A stretch of 64,000 nt of DNA from G963676655 sp963676655 (GCA_963676655.2 CAXXKX010000002.1:620001-684000), one strand, 5' to 3'. Shown: positions 18,151 to 28,285, counted from the first letter of the stretch. Made by a program: numbers and translations. The notes: generated by a model from the letters alone, not told the origin.

Positions 18151-21100
18151 GTAACGCATTTATAGAGTTAACACAGGAAAAAATAAACAATGCTGTTACA
18201 GCCATCTTGTGTCCGAAAATAAGCCAAATCATTCAGGAGAGAGCCCCGGGTCATTGTATGCGGGTCACCGATCTTGATGATGATATTATGGAAACCCTTT
18301 GCCTGGGACTGAGAAAGCAGTTCCCGGACGGCAATATCTTTATCTTGAGTCATGCCCACTCGGCAGATAAGAAACACTTGATTACATCCACCAAACTGGT
18401 GGAGCTGCGGAACCCTCAGGAGGATGGTGAACTCAGAAGCCCACTGCTCGTCTTCACTCCAACCTCCCTGAGAACCAGCGCAGAAGATTCCTTCGGAGTG
18501 GCCACGTTTGAGGAGCTTACTTTTGTCGATATTTACCGGGAACTGACCGAACAGCTTTTACAGCGTGTTCCTGTTTCACTAATCGCATTCGTAAAAGACA
18601 TCTTTTCCATTCTTCAGGAGGAACAATGGTTCTTTGCTGATGAGGTCAGTATGGTTCGCTTTTTATTGACTGCACTTGAGAATGGCATCGATGGAGAGAC
18701 GGTGGGTGCAAGCCTTTACGAGCTCGCTTTAATCCCTGACTTCAAGTTATTTGAAGACCCGACGCACGTCTCAGGTAAGATTCACCGCAACGTTGATTCT
18801 GTGCGTATTTTGGCAAGTTCCCATAAGTCCATTCGAGGCAGAGTGGCCGAACTTGGGCTCAAAGATAAGAAACTGGCGACTTTACTCATTACCTTTTTTG
18901 ACAAACATGATATCCACGAACCTGAAAACTGGACGCGTCGAATTGCTTTGGGAAAAAACTGTTGGGATATTTCTTTTGATAAATGGGCATTTGTTGAGGA
19001 AATCGCTCTGGACAAAATTGATCTCAACGTCGACTCGACGGACTTGCCAGCCATTGCTGCCGATGAGATCGATGACACACTCCGCGGATTAATTGGACAG
19101 CAGGTATTGGTGCCTAATGACCGCAGAAAAATGAATGTGGTCTTCGATGTTAATCCGCATCCCAAGATGATTAATGGGCTGGATCACTTTACTGTTCAAA
19201 TCATGTCACAAGCCGGAGGCCCAGTCGGAAAATCGAAAAAGGTGAAGGCTTGGAATCCCAAGCGTACAAATTGTACAGTGAGCCTCACCAAGCTGAACAA
19301 AATTGATTTCGAAGAAGGCTGGCATTACATAAGAGTTTTGCCTTGGACGGCCGAGGGAGACCCTGTCCCCATGAATGATTCAGGAGATGGTGAAGATTCC
19401 ATAAGGCCATTCCAAAGTGAACCGTTTTATGTTTTGCCCGGCGGTAGTCTTGAGGAAGAGCCGCCTCAAAGGGCGATACCATTTGAGAAGAGCCTTGAGC
19501 ACGCCAAAATCAAACTCCAACTGACCGCTTTGGGAGATGACAGAGATCCTACTGATGTTTGTGTATCTGAAATAAACTGGTCCGAAGGCGGCAAAACAAA
19601 ACGTAATTCAAAACAAGAATTGCTTGTTGTTAAATTTGGGCGCGAGGGTGCCATGCGGATTCCGGTCTCCCGAGTTCTGAAGTCAATTGAACAACGGATT
19701 CTTGCAGAGCCGAAACACCCTTCCGGATGGAGAATGCAAATCAACTTGAACACCCCGGAGCTGCCGAGTGAGATTGGTCTTCAATTACCTTCATCTGCAG
19801 CAATGCAATCTTTTCTATCAGCTCGGGAACTATTGTTTGATGCCATAAGGAACGGAAGCTCGGAGTTGATCTGCCAGGGATTCTCCTTCGAGGAAAACAA
19901 AGAGCTCTGCCTTGCTTATGCTGAGTCATATTTCGACCTGATCAAAAGCATCATGCGCAATGCAGAACACAACGCTGGAGCTGACAGGCAATCGGCTTTA
20001 ATAGAGCTGAAGAACATTCTTGCGGTTGATTCGATGCATGTTGTTCTTACTGATTTTAGAGGAAAGCATCGTGAAGCTCTTTTTGTGGCTCCCACGCATC
20101 CTTTGCGAGTGTTGTGGCTGCTTAGCTGGTCAACACTGGCCCAAGAATGGATTCAACAAATATTAACCGATGGCAAAGATTATCTCCCCGCGGTAAGAAC
20201 GGCTCTTCTTGAAGGACTTCAGGCGGTTAATTTTCCCGTTGGGATCCCTGTTGAAGATGGACGAGTATTTACAGCGGTAGATAACCTTAATCCGTTTTGG
20301 TGTGTTTGTGCTCCTGCAACTGAAGATAACACTCGTGGACTGATCGCAGAGCTTTGCGCGGCTCTTGGCCTGCCAGAACCGGCCACAGTCGGGACCGATG
20401 TCAACGGCGCAGTAATCGCTGAAAAAATTGAACGCTATCTCTCACAGCACCCTTATGTCCGTGAACTTTCAATTAATGTTTTTAATCCCGGATCAGGAAG
20501 CGTGATTGCTGAGGCTTTAATGGCTCTTCAGTATAAGAACGAATTCAAGAATCTGAGATATAACCTGAATCTGTTTTCTTCAGATCCTGAGTCGCCAGCT
20601 CTCGGAGACGCTCTCGAGCAATTATTGAAGCCCGTAACCGCCGGAAAGTACGATTCGTCTGATGCGTTCTCAATATCCACAGGCAACCATCTTTTTTCAA
20701 AGATGAGCCTCGCAAAGCATCACAATGCCGAGTTCCATGCTGATGCGAAAAAGTTTGCTGCTCATCTTAGTATTTTGCTGGATGTCTTCCCCGCAGAGGA
20801 AATTTCAGTCAGCTCGGTCAAGAAAGCATTCCCTCCGCTTTACGGCCTTATCCAGGACTATGACGATAATTTCATTGATGATGAAAGCGGAACCTTCTGG
20901 CAGAAGAGCCCGCGTATAGGCACAAATTTGCAGCCGGGCAATTCAAGCTGTTATGACTTGCTAACCAACCTGACGGCGAAGATCTGCTCGGCTATTTCTG
21001 CCGTTGCCACAACCGGGGCTAATTTTGCTGGAGTTCCCGTTATTACACTCGGTCTTGATTCAAAGGAAAGAGAGCTCATTTACCAGATCCATCAGGTGAG

Positions 21101-23606
21101 TGATTGGGTATTCACAATTGACCGTAATATGGGGATTGAGTTCTTTGATCACGGAGGGCGGAAGAATCGTCCAGACTACTTAATTGACTTTGTCCCTGGA
21201 ACTAGCGCTCATACAACACACAATCTGATTATTTCCTCCCGCTCTACCGATGAGCTTGAAGCGATGTTACGTCCGGTACTGGAAATTCACGGGCTCACTG
21301 CGGATCAGAATCAAACGGTAGCAATCCTCGCTCATTTGAGGTCTCTATCCGGCCAACTGGCTTTGAAACTGATTTCTGCGGATGCACAGCAGAAAGAAGC
21401 TCTCGGACTTGCACTGGCCCGGTTGTATCTGGAGTATCAGGGAGCCCTAGCAAACCAAATAATAATCCCTCTTGATGCGCATACTGATTTGTATAAGTCA
21501 TCCAACGGAGATGAGGTTGAAGACTCTGTTAGTTTACAAAGAACCGACCTTGCGCTATTCGATCTGAATCTGACCTCAAGAACAATCACCTGCAATCTGG
21601 TTGAAGTTAAGTGTTATTCAGACGTTGGAGATTTTTCAGCCTTTAATCAGCTGAAGGAGCGCATCAGCGGTCAGATAAATCAGAGCGAAAGAATTATTCA
21701 GCGTCACTTTGATCCTGCACTAAAGAAGAATGATCGGCCCGATAGATTATTAAAAAGCCGAGAGCTGGCACTCCTGTTGAGATTCTATCTGGAGCGAGCC
21801 CTTAGATATGAAATATTTGAGAATACTGCTGCTGATGAAGCACGGCTGTTCTTGGATACCATTGAAAAAGGATACTCTCTACAATTTAGACGGAGTGCCA
21901 TCATCTTTGACTTCGAGAAAGACGGAACCGATGCGCCTGACAATGAAGTAGGTATTGAATTCCATCGGATAGGAAAGAATCTTGTTCAAGCCTTGCTAGA
22001 TAATTGCTCCTTTAGTTCATCCGAAGTATCTGAGGATTTAGCCAATGAAAGCAGTGCAACATTAGCTGAATTGGCAATCCCAGAAGTTCCACGCCTTGAG
22101 ACCGCAGCCTTTCTCACACCAAAAAGAGAAAGAACAGTAACCATTAATGAGCTGGTCGTCGATGTAGAAGATGAAGCCAAAGACACTGACTACTCCATAT
22201 CGGAGATTCAGACTATGGAACCGGTTGAACTCGAACCTGCAGATGTAACAAGCACTACCCCGGATGATTCAATTTCTGAACAGATAGTCGACATAATAAA
22301 ACCAGAAGAGGCCGAGGTAGAAAATACTATAGCGGCCGAACCTGGAGATTTGCCGGTTGATATACCTGACTCGACACCACTGGCCGAAAAACAGCCGTCT
22401 TCGAAGGTTAAATATGATGTAATGCTTGGCGTTACATCTGACTCGCCCCAGTACGGCCTACTTGGGGAGGTCTCCGGTCGCAAAGTAGCCCTTGACCTTA
22501 ACCACACACATACAATCAGTCTTTTTGGAGTACAGGGCGGAGGTAAAAGTTATACTCTTGGAACTGCGATTGAAATGGCCAGTATGCCGATGCCGAACAT
22601 CAATGTGCTCCCGAGCCCATTGTCTACGGTCATATTCCATTATAGCCCGACACAGGATTATGCTCCTGAGTTCACGTCTATGGTTGGGGCAAATACTGTT
22701 GAGGATGAAATTAATATTCTTCGGGAACGTTACAAAGCGGAGCCGGACGCGCTAAAGGACATTTTGATCCTGACTCCTTCTGACAAAGTTGAGCAGCGAC
22801 AGCAGGAATATCCGGATATTGAAGTACGCCCCATCGCGTTCTCCGCTTCAGAGCTCAAAGCGGCCCATTGGAAATTTCTAATGGGAGCAATCGGCAGTCA
22901 GAGTATGTATATGAGGCAGATCAATCTCATCATGAGAGGTCTGCGAAACAACCTCACTCTGGACGCAATCAGGAATGGGATTGATAGCTCAGGACTTTCA
23001 GACCACCTGAAAGAACTGGCTCAAACCCGGTTGCAGTTCGCCAGTGAATACATTGATGATTCCCAGAATTTGCAAGATCTGATTTGGCCCGGTCGCCTGA
23101 TCATAGTGGACCTCCGAGATGAATACATCGAAAAAGATGAGGCCCTCGGATTGTTTGTTGTAATGCTTCAGATATTCTCTGAAGCCACCTATAACGGCAA
23201 TGCGTTCAACAAGCTCGTTGTCTTTGATGAAGCACACAAATATATCGATAATGACGACCTTGTTTCTGGATTGGTAGAGGTCGTAAGGGAGATGCGTCAT
23301 AAAGGTACAAGTATAATGGTTGCATCTCAAGATCCGCCATCAGTCCCTATTTCTCTCATAGAGCTTTCATCACAGATCATTATGCATAAATTCAATTCTC
23401 CGGCTTGGTTGAAACATATCCAAAAGGCTAATGCTGCTTTAAGTGATTTAACATCTGAAAAGATGAGCAACCTTGGTACAGGGGAAGCTTATGTGTGGTC
23501 GAGTAAGGCTTCAGATGATACATTTACTCGAAATGCGGTGAAAATAAGATGCCGTCCTCGCGTTACGCAACATGGAGGAAATACGAAAACAGCAGTAGAG
23601 CAGTAA
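18147..23606 (+). CDS. mad8: Giant HerA-like ATPase with PD-(D/E)XK-type site, probable MAD8
   Basis: 1819 residues. The C-terminal third is a HerA/FtsK-like ATPase: Walker A LFGVQGGGKS with K1467, Walker B VVFDEAHKY with D1694-E1695, and VASQDPPSVP as the sensor strand. About 310 residues upstream lies TDLALFDL followed by LVEVKCY (D1134 or D1139, E1153, K1155), the pattern of a PD-(D/E)XK nuclease. An acidic linker (about 1340-1420) joins the two. The layout resembles DptH of phosphorothioation-dependent restriction. It is probably the effector motor-nuclease that degrades unmodified DNA. It is the last gene of the operon; no clear intrinsic terminator follows. Confidence 0.82.
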   Translation: MSNAFIELTQEKINNAVTAILCPKISQIIQERAPGHCMRVTDLDDDIMETLCLGLRKQFPDGNIFILSHAHSADKKHLITSTKLVELRNPQEDGELRSPLLVFTPTSLRTSAEDSFGVATFEELTFVDIYRELTEQLLQRVPVSLIAFVKDIFSILQEEQWFFADEVSMVRFLLTALENGIDGETVGASLYELALIPDFKLFEDPTHVSGKIHRNVDSVRILASSHKSIRGRVAELGLKDKKLATLLITFFDKHDIHEPENWTRRIALGKNCWDISFDKWAFVEEIALDKIDLNVDSTDLPAIAADEIDDTLRGLIGQQVLVPNDRRKMNVVFDVNPHPKMINGLDHFTVQIMSQAGGPVGKSKKVKAWNPKRTNCTVSLTKLNKIDFEEGWHYIRVLPWTAEGDPVPMNDSGDGEDSIRPFQSEPFYVLPGGSLEEEPPQRAIPFEKSLEHAKIKLQLTALGDDRDPTDVCVSEINWSEGGKTKRNSKQELLVVKFGREGAMRIPVSRVLKSIEQRILAEPKHPSGWRMQINLNTPELPSEIGLQLPSSAAMQSFLSARELLFDAIRNGSSELICQGFSFEENKELCLAYAESYFDLIKSIMRNAEHNAGADRQSALIELKNILAVDSMHVVLTDFRGKHREALFVAPTHPLRVLWLLSWSTLAQEWIQQILTDGKDYLPAVRTALLEGLQAVNFPVGIPVEDGRVFTAVDNLNPFWCVCAPATEDNTRGLIAELCAALGLPEPATVGTDVNGAVIAEKIERYLSQHPYVRELSINVFNPGSGSVIAEALMALQYKNEFKNLRYNLNLFSSDPESPALGDALEQLLKPVTAGKYDSSDAFSISTGNHLFSKMSLAKHHNAEFHADAKKFAAHLSILLDVFPAEEISVSSVKKAFPPLYGLIQDYDDNFIDDESGTFWQKSPRIGTNLQPGNSSCYDLLTNLTAKICSAISAVATTGANFAGVPVITLGLDSKERELIYQIHQVSDWVFTIDRNMGIEFFDHGGRKNRPDYLIDFVPGTSAHTTHNLIISSRSTDELEAMLRPVLEIHGLTADQNQTVAILAHLRSLSGQLALKLISADAQQKEALGLALARLYLEYQGALANQIIIPLDAHTDLYKSSNGDEVEDSVSLQRTDLALFDLNLTSRTITCNLVEVKCYSDVGDFSAFNQLKERISGQINQSERIIQRHFDPALKKNDRPDRLLKSRELALLLRFYLERALRYEIFENTAADEARLFLDTIEKGYSLQFRRSAIIFDFEKDGTDAPDNEVGIEFHRIGKNLVQALLDNCSFSSSEVSEDLANESSATLAELAIPEVPRLETAAFLTPKRERTVTINELVVDVEDEAKDTDYSISEIQTMEPVELEPADVTSTTPDDSISEQIVDIIKPEEAEVENTIAAEPGDLPVDIPDSTPLAEKQPSSKVKYDVMLGVTSDSPQYGLLGEVSGRKVALDLNHTHTISLFGVQGGGKSYTLGTAIEMASMPMPNINVLPSPLSTVIFHYSPTQDYAPEFTSMVGANTVEDEINILRERYKAEPDALKDILILTPSDKVEQRQQEYPDIEVRPIAFSASELKAAHWKFLMGAIGSQSMYMRQINLIMRGLRNNLTLDAIRNGIDSSGLSDHLKELAQTRLQFASEYIDDSQNLQDLIWPGRLIIVDLRDEYIEKDEALGLFVVMLQIFSEATYNGNAFNKLVVFDEAHKYIDNDDLVSGLVEVVREMRHKGTSIMVASQDPPSVPISLIELSSQIIMHKFNSPAWLKHIQKANAALSDLTSEKMSNLGTGEAYVWSSKASDDTFTRNAVKIRCRPRVTQHGGNTKTAVEQ

Positions 23607-23916
23607 AAAGAAATATGAACAGTTCATGTTAAATACCAAAATGTGGCGGAATCCTGCTGATTCATGATAAAACAACAGGACAATATAGCGCATAAAACGC
23701 CGATTTTGCTCAGCCTGGGTGGGTCACTTTCTCACCCGGTTAGGTGGGTTAATTTAATTTCCGATTTGACAGCATATTGCCGGTGAGGAGCAGCCAATGA
23801 CGGTCAAGTCCCGGGAATTTGGAATGTGGTATGGAAAATGCTAACTGAATTATCAGGACGAAAATATTACCGGCTTTCCGAATATGAATGGAATAATCAA
23901 GTATAGGCGGAGAATT
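23607..23916. other. Intergenic, no gene seen
   Basis: It contains a short palindrome ATGAACAGTTCAT near 23613 and a GC-rich patch with repeated GGGTGGGT near 23714-23750. Neither has a T-run that would make it an intrinsic terminator. Confidence 0.4.
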
Positions 23917-24639
23917 ATGATGAGAAAAGTAATTGACAAATGTATGCTCAGCAATATTGACAGACAGTTTGATGAACTCATGAAAACAAATAAAGATATC
24001 ATGAGAGACGGCATTATTGATCTTGAAAAATATAATAACAGCAAACTGCGTATTCTGTGGGTATTAAAACAAAACATTGGTTATGGATACTCTGACTATG
24101 TCGACCAGCTTACTGATAATATTTCTGAAATCAGCAATTCTCCGACATGGAGACGAATGGCTTATGTCAGCTACGGGCTGATTACAGGCGAACGAGATTT
24201 TGACAAAGTGAGTGGACTGAATGTAAACGAACTTGCCGAATCATTATTTGAAACCGCAATTATTGAAGTTAATAAGGAACTTGGAGAAACCCGATCCCCT
24301 GATAATGTGATTTTAGACGGCTTTGAACAATATAAAAGTCTGGTTTTTGACCAGATTACTGCCTATGATCCAGATGTAATAATTATTTCTATGGTTGGTG
24401 TCGGCGAAGCTTTGAAACCGATTGTTGAAGATATATACCAATACTTTACTAATCAAGAATATATGATTGGGGGTAATGAATACGCTGGGGACGCGGATGT
24501 TGCATGGACGCCTGTTGGTACTAAATCTTTCTTGTGGACATATCACCCCAGTTACATAAGAGGAATATCTGATAAGAATTATTTCAACACTTTAGTCATA
24601 GCTTATGACAAAACCAAAGAAACTGGGATCACATTGTAA
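23917..24639 (+). CDS. Hypothetical protein, possibly of uracil-DNA-glycosylase-like fold
   Basis: About 240 residues from the ATG at 23917, which follows GGCGGAGAATT; an upstream ATG at 23884 lacks such a site. The pattern is a hydrophobic strand RILWVLKQN, then DPDVIIISMVGVGEAL, and a late WTYHPSYIRG. This arrangement is reminiscent of uracil-DNA-glycosylase superfamily proteins, in which a strand ends in a H-P-S loop. No catalytic assignment can be made. It lies just downstream of the defence operon but has its own start signals. Confidence 0.6.
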   Translation: MMRKVIDKCMLSNIDRQFDELMKTNKDIMRDGIIDLEKYNNSKLRILWVLKQNIGYGYSDYVDQLTDNISEISNSPTWRRMAYVSYGLITGERDFDKVSGLNVNELAESLFETAIIEVNKELGETRSPDNVILDGFEQYKSLVFDQITAYDPDVIIISMVGVGEALKPIVEDIYQYFTNQEYMIGGNEYAGDADVAWTPVGTKSFLWTYHPSYIRGISDKNYFNTLVIAYDKTKETGITL

Positions 24640-24697
24640 ATGTGTAGTCAGTTTATTTTCAAATAAAAAACAAAAATATCACAAAGGAGACCCGGAC

Positions 24698-24937
24698 ATG
24701 GCAAATTGTTACTGTAAGAACTGCGGCATGAAGTATTCTAGTGTACAGGCCCTGACTACAGGAGCCTGCAATCGCCATCCTGATGGCAGAGGGAAACATC
24801 AACTCTATGAAGGAAGTGAAAAACAACAATATGTCTGCAAATACTGCGGCATGAAGTATTCAAGTCTGCAAGCCCTCACTGCCGGGAATTGTAATCGCCA
24901 TCCTGATGGCAGAGGAAAACACAGTCCGGCATTGTAA
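24698..24937 (+). CDS. Small zinc-ribbon protein made of two near-identical repeats
   Basis: 79 residues behind AAAGGAGACCCGGAC. The protein consists of two copies of a roughly 32-residue unit, each reading CK(N/Y)CGMKYSS, QALT, then CNRHPDGRGKH. Each unit has two cysteines in CxxC spacing plus a later cysteine and histidines, which fits one zinc ion per unit. The repeat is visible at DNA level too (about 24715-24800 and 24835-24920), so the duplication is recent. Function unknown; nucleic-acid binding is a reasonable guess. Confidence 0.75.
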   Translation: MANCYCKNCGMKYSSVQALTTGACNRHPDGRGKHQLYEGSEKQQYVCKYCGMKYSSLQALTAGNCNRHPDGRGKHSPAL

Positions 24938-24955
24938 CAGAGGCTGATGTCATAA

Positions 24956-25357
24956 ATGAAGCAGAAAGTATATTTGTATGGCGGGTGGGGAGATGTCCTC
25001 TTCGCCGCCATCTGCGGCATCGCGATGCTGATTATGACGCTTAACATCATTGACAAAGACTTGTCTCGTATAAATCTTACCACTATCGGTGGTATAGCCG
25101 CTTTTATGCTAATAGTTCAATATCTGATGCTGCTGAAAACCAATCCAGGCCGGATTATCGTCAATCTATTGCTGCTGCCGGTCAAGTTGCCGGCGGCGGC
25201 TTTACTGATTCTTTGCGTTACGGCAACATTTTCGTCTGTAGGGAAAACTTTCCGCGAAGAAGACCAGCGACTTGAAAATGCTATGGGTACCGTTGCGACT
25301 GGTCTATTATCTTCTTTCATGTTCCTGATAATTAGAAAAAGTATAAAACCTCATTAA
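24956..25357 (+). CDS. Small multi-pass membrane protein
   Basis: 133 residues with about four hydrophobic segments (near 10-30, 42-62, 66-88 and 108-128) separated by short charged loops. No family recognised. It begins 18 bases after the zinc-ribbon gene with only a weak GAGG upstream, so it may be co-transcribed with it. Confidence 0.6.
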   Translation: MKQKVYLYGGWGDVLFAAICGIAMLIMTLNIIDKDLSRINLTTIGGIAAFMLIVQYLMLLKTNPGRIIVNLLLLPVKLPAAALLILCVTATFSSVGKTFREEDQRLENAMGTVATGLLSSFMFLIIRKSIKPH

Positions 25358-25722
25358 TGAGAAAATTTCAAAAATCCTGATCATACCAGCTTGCAATGTC
25401 ATTGCAATGGTTGGTCCAATGGCAATAATGTATTCTTCGAGTTCCTCCATATCTTCATTTTCAGATTTTAATTATCGGTAAATCTCAAGAAGTCAATATA
25501 ACCTTTGATTAATTTGGCGTATACCAAATGAAACGTAGCGTTCTTCTGAACGCAACAGGGGTAATTGTGTGTGCTATACAGATAAAAATTTATCAGCACT
25601 GATCAAAATTTGAAAAGGCATAGCTGCAATATGTTGTGATTTTAGCTCAAAATGGTTTGGCACGGTAAATGCTTTTTAATATTGCAACCTTAATCCTGTA
25701 ACTAAAGAAAGGAATTGCAATT
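25358..25722. other. Intergenic, AT-rich, no gene seen
   Basis: Only short frames. A small inverted repeat around TTGCAATGTCATTGCAA near 25391 is the one visible structure. Confidence 0.4.
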
Positions 25723-26037
25723 ATGTCTAAAATGTCGCTGGTCATGGAGAACCCCAATACTGGAGTGATAAAAGAAGCACCGCTCGGGTTTAACTGGAAA
25801 TTGCTTTTCTTCCCTGGAATTATTCCCTTGTTGCGGGGCGATTTTAAAACGATGTTTATCATGTTTCTTCTGATGCTGCCAACCCTCGGGTTTATTTTTC
25901 CAATTTACGCCGCAAAATACAATAAAATGTATGTGGTAAGCCTATTGGAAAAAGGCTACAAGGTAAGCCAGGTTCGAAATGGGACACTTCAGGATGCGTC
26001 GATGGTGCTTGGAATAAATTTGCCGGCCAAAAGTTAA
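25723..26037 (+). CDS. HrgC-like small membrane protein
   Basis: 104 residues behind AAAGGAATTGCAATT. The segment LGFNWKLLFFPGIIPLLRGD followed by a hydrophobic stretch MFIMFLLMLPTLGFIFPIY is the pattern of HrgC/DUF2628-type proteins, in which a GFSW...LF..G motif leads into membrane helices. The C-terminus is soluble and ends in LLEKGYKVSQV. Its role is unknown. The stop overlaps the next start (TAATG), so the two genes are translated together. Confidence 0.65.
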   Translation: MSKMSLVMENPNTGVIKEAPLGFNWKLLFFPGIIPLLRGDFKTMFIMFLLMLPTLGFIFPIYAAKYNKMYVVSLLEKGYKVSQVRNGTLQDASMVLGINLPAKS

Positions 26038-26561
26038 TGGACCGGGGAGAACTAATTGTTGTTTTCATGCTGGCAGCAGGTAGTATCCTGCTGCTGGTCA
26101 TTCTGCTGTCTCCGTTGTTCGCGGTACATCTGCATTATAAGGCGAGACGGGAAAAACGCAAAAAGTTGCAGGTTCAATACGAAAACGCGATCAATAGCTT
26201 GAAAGAGAGATTTGAATTTTATCTGGCGAATGGCCTGGTTGTTGCCATGGAAATTTGGGAATTGCCGGAAGATGATGTTATGGCCGGGTTGTTTTTTAAG
26301 CTGATTAAAGAATTATCTATGGAACTTGGAAAACCTATCTCTTTTCCTTCAGAAAGAAGACCGGTTAATCCTGTTGCCGAATTTCGCTGGATAAGTTTTC
26401 GACAAGTCGGATTGCTTGCCGGAGTCAGCTGCGAATATAAAAATAACTGGGTTATTGGTTTAACCATTGAATCAGAGACTAAAGCATGCACAGTCAATTT
26501 AAAAGATATGATGTCTGAGGTATTGGAACTTCAGCGCGAATTATTACTGACCCGCTGTTAA
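26037..26561 (+). CDS. Membrane-anchored protein of unknown function
   Basis: 174 residues. A single N-terminal membrane helix (about 7-30) is followed by a basic stretch (KARREKRKK) and a soluble, mixed helix-strand domain, so the bulk is probably cytoplasmic. It is coupled to the preceding membrane protein gene by TAATG. No family recognised. Confidence 0.6.
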   Translation: MDRGELIVVFMLAAGSILLLVILLSPLFAVHLHYKARREKRKKLQVQYENAINSLKERFEFYLANGLVVAMEIWELPEDDVMAGLFFKLIKELSMELGKPISFPSERRPVNPVAEFRWISFRQVGLLAGVSCEYKNNWVIGLTIESETKACTVNLKDMMSEVLELQRELLLTRC

Positions 26562-26625
26562 CCCTGAAACAACATAATCATTCTCTGAGATAGCCTGTTC
26601 GGGATAGAATTTATAATCGTAAACA

Positions 26626-26684
26626 CACATCTGTCCTGACAATCGTCAAATAACGGCGTTTTGAAAATTGTCAGGACAGATGTG
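26626..26684. terminator. Long perfect inverted repeat between convergent genes
   Basis: Two perfect 18-bp arms (26626-26643 and 26667-26684) enclose 23 bases that themselves can pair TCAAA with TTTGA. It lies between convergent genes and so may act as a bidirectional terminator, although no T-run follows directly. The arm length is more than a terminator needs; a relic transposon end is an alternative. Confidence 0.5.
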
Positions 26685-26747
26685 AAGGTGGCTGTTAATT
26701 TTCAATTCGCATTGCACTTGCCTTAAAAATAGCATAAAGATCGCCGC

Positions 26748-28025
26748 TTATTTTTTTAAAACTCCTTTCAGTATCTCAAGCGTTCTTATTGCAAACAAAT
26801 CAATTGTATCTATACCGCGTTCAATGATATTGCGACAATCTTTGCTTCCAAGGATATTCCTCATTTCTAAACCATAACAGAAAGTACCCCATATTACACT
26901 ACATCTGGGACTTATTAATTCAGGCAATGTTGCGGACGTAAGAATTGGAGCTCCGCATCTTACAGGTATTCCAAACTCTTCCTTGCAGACATCAATACAA
27001 TCATTATACATGCTCCCGCCTCCGGTTAAAACACATCCTTTCGCCAGATTAGAAATGATCCCGGGATTTTCTTTTTCAAGTTTTTTCCGAATAATGCTGC
27101 AGACTTCCTGAAGACGAGATAATACAATTTTATCAATCGAATCCAGAAACACTTTTCTGGAAGTGGTATTTACTCGTTCTCTAATTTCGATAAAACTTAC
27201 TCCAGACTTTTTTGCTTCCTGTACAGAGCCGTTGTCTAGCAATGCTCTGCATGTTGAAATGTGTAGATCCAGCCCGATCGATAGATCATTCGCAACATGG
27301 TCAAAGCCTACTGGAATTACACAGCTTGCCTGCATGCCGTCATGATAAATGACGACAGCTTCTGTAGTTCCAGCCCCGACGTCGATCAACAGGATGCCAT
27401 TCGTTCTTTCGTCTACGGTCAGGATGCCGAACGCCGCAACTGCGGCACTGAATACCGGATGGATAATTGCAGGATTAAACCCAAGATCCTGAAGCACGTT
27501 AATATAGTTTTTTATCTGCTTAGTGTTGCCATGAATAATATGTGATAAAACTTCCAGTTTTTCTGCCGTTTGTCCTACAGGATTATGTACTGGGCGTCCA
27601 TCAAGGAGATATACACTTTTAAAGGAATTCAAAATTATTCGGTCGTATCCGACACACCTGTGGTTCTGCGCGTTTTTTTGCGCTTCGTGTAGATCATTTA
27701 TTGAGACCCGGCCATCTTTGTTAATTGGGCAAATAACCCCCATTCCTTTTGTAGTGCGAATTCCATCGTTTGACAAAGACAAAAATATGCGGTTTCTATC
27801 GATAACAAATCCAATTGCTGCATCAGCTTTATTAATAATTGTTCTAAGTTCAGAAACAATAACGTTGATATCTGTTATTTCTCCTTTGATGACTCCACCT
27901 TTGGTATTACACTCATAATAGCCAAGTACTGAGTAATGTTCTTTTTCTCCTGCTTCACCTACCAGTACCCTTATCTTAGATGTGGCTATTTCTATCGCTG
28001 TTATTATTTCTCGACGTCGAAGCAT
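26748..28025 (-). CDS. FtsA-like actin-fold ATPase, orphan
   Basis: 425 residues from the ATG at 28025; an in-frame ATG at 28064 would add 13 residues. The order of motifs is that of FtsA: ITAIEIATSKI (phosphate 1), an SHS2-like 1C domain, LLIDVGAGTTEAVVI (phosphate 2) and VLTGGGSMYNDC (adenosine). FtsA tethers FtsZ to the membrane. Here the gene stands without ftsQ or ftsZ, in accessory DNA, and its sequence is less conserved than usual (the first motif has A for G). It ends in KGVLKK, which could be a short amphipathic tail. It may be a plasmid or phage-type actin rather than the cell's division FtsA. Confidence 0.75.
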   Translation of the reverse strand: MLRRREIITAIEIATSKIRVLVGEAGEKEHYSVLGYYECNTKGGVIKGEITDINVIVSELRTIINKADAAIGFVIDRNRIFLSLSNDGIRTTKGMGVICPINKDGRVSINDLHEAQKNAQNHRCVGYDRIILNSFKSVYLLDGRPVHNPVGQTAEKLEVLSHIIHGNTKQIKNYINVLQDLGFNPAIIHPVFSAAVAAFGILTVDERTNGILLIDVGAGTTEAVVIYHDGMQASCVIPVGFDHVANDLSIGLDLHISTCRALLDNGSVQEAKKSGVSFIEIRERVNTTSRKVFLDSIDKIVLSRLQEVCSIIRKKLEKENPGIISNLAKGCVLTGGGSMYNDCIDVCKEEFGIPVRCGAPILTSATLPELISPRCSVIWGTFCYGLEMRNILGSKDCRNIIERGIDTIDLFAIRTLEILKGVLKK

Positions 28026-28285
28026 ATAAAAATCTTTCTTTATTTTAATTTTAGCAACAGCCATGCCAGTTTTTTCTTTGGCTGTATTGTGTGTAAGGAA
28101 TGTGAAACTCAGGATAAATGCTCAAGAACTACATGGTCAAAGTATAATGGTTATTGGTAAAAATATAAACACTAATGCTTCTTGTCTTATAGATCATATA
28201 ACTTCTTTCAAAATGGCTTTCTCTGCTTGCCTGTAATCAAATTGTAATGTATGCGACATAAAATTTAAAAAATAAGGAGCGAGCA

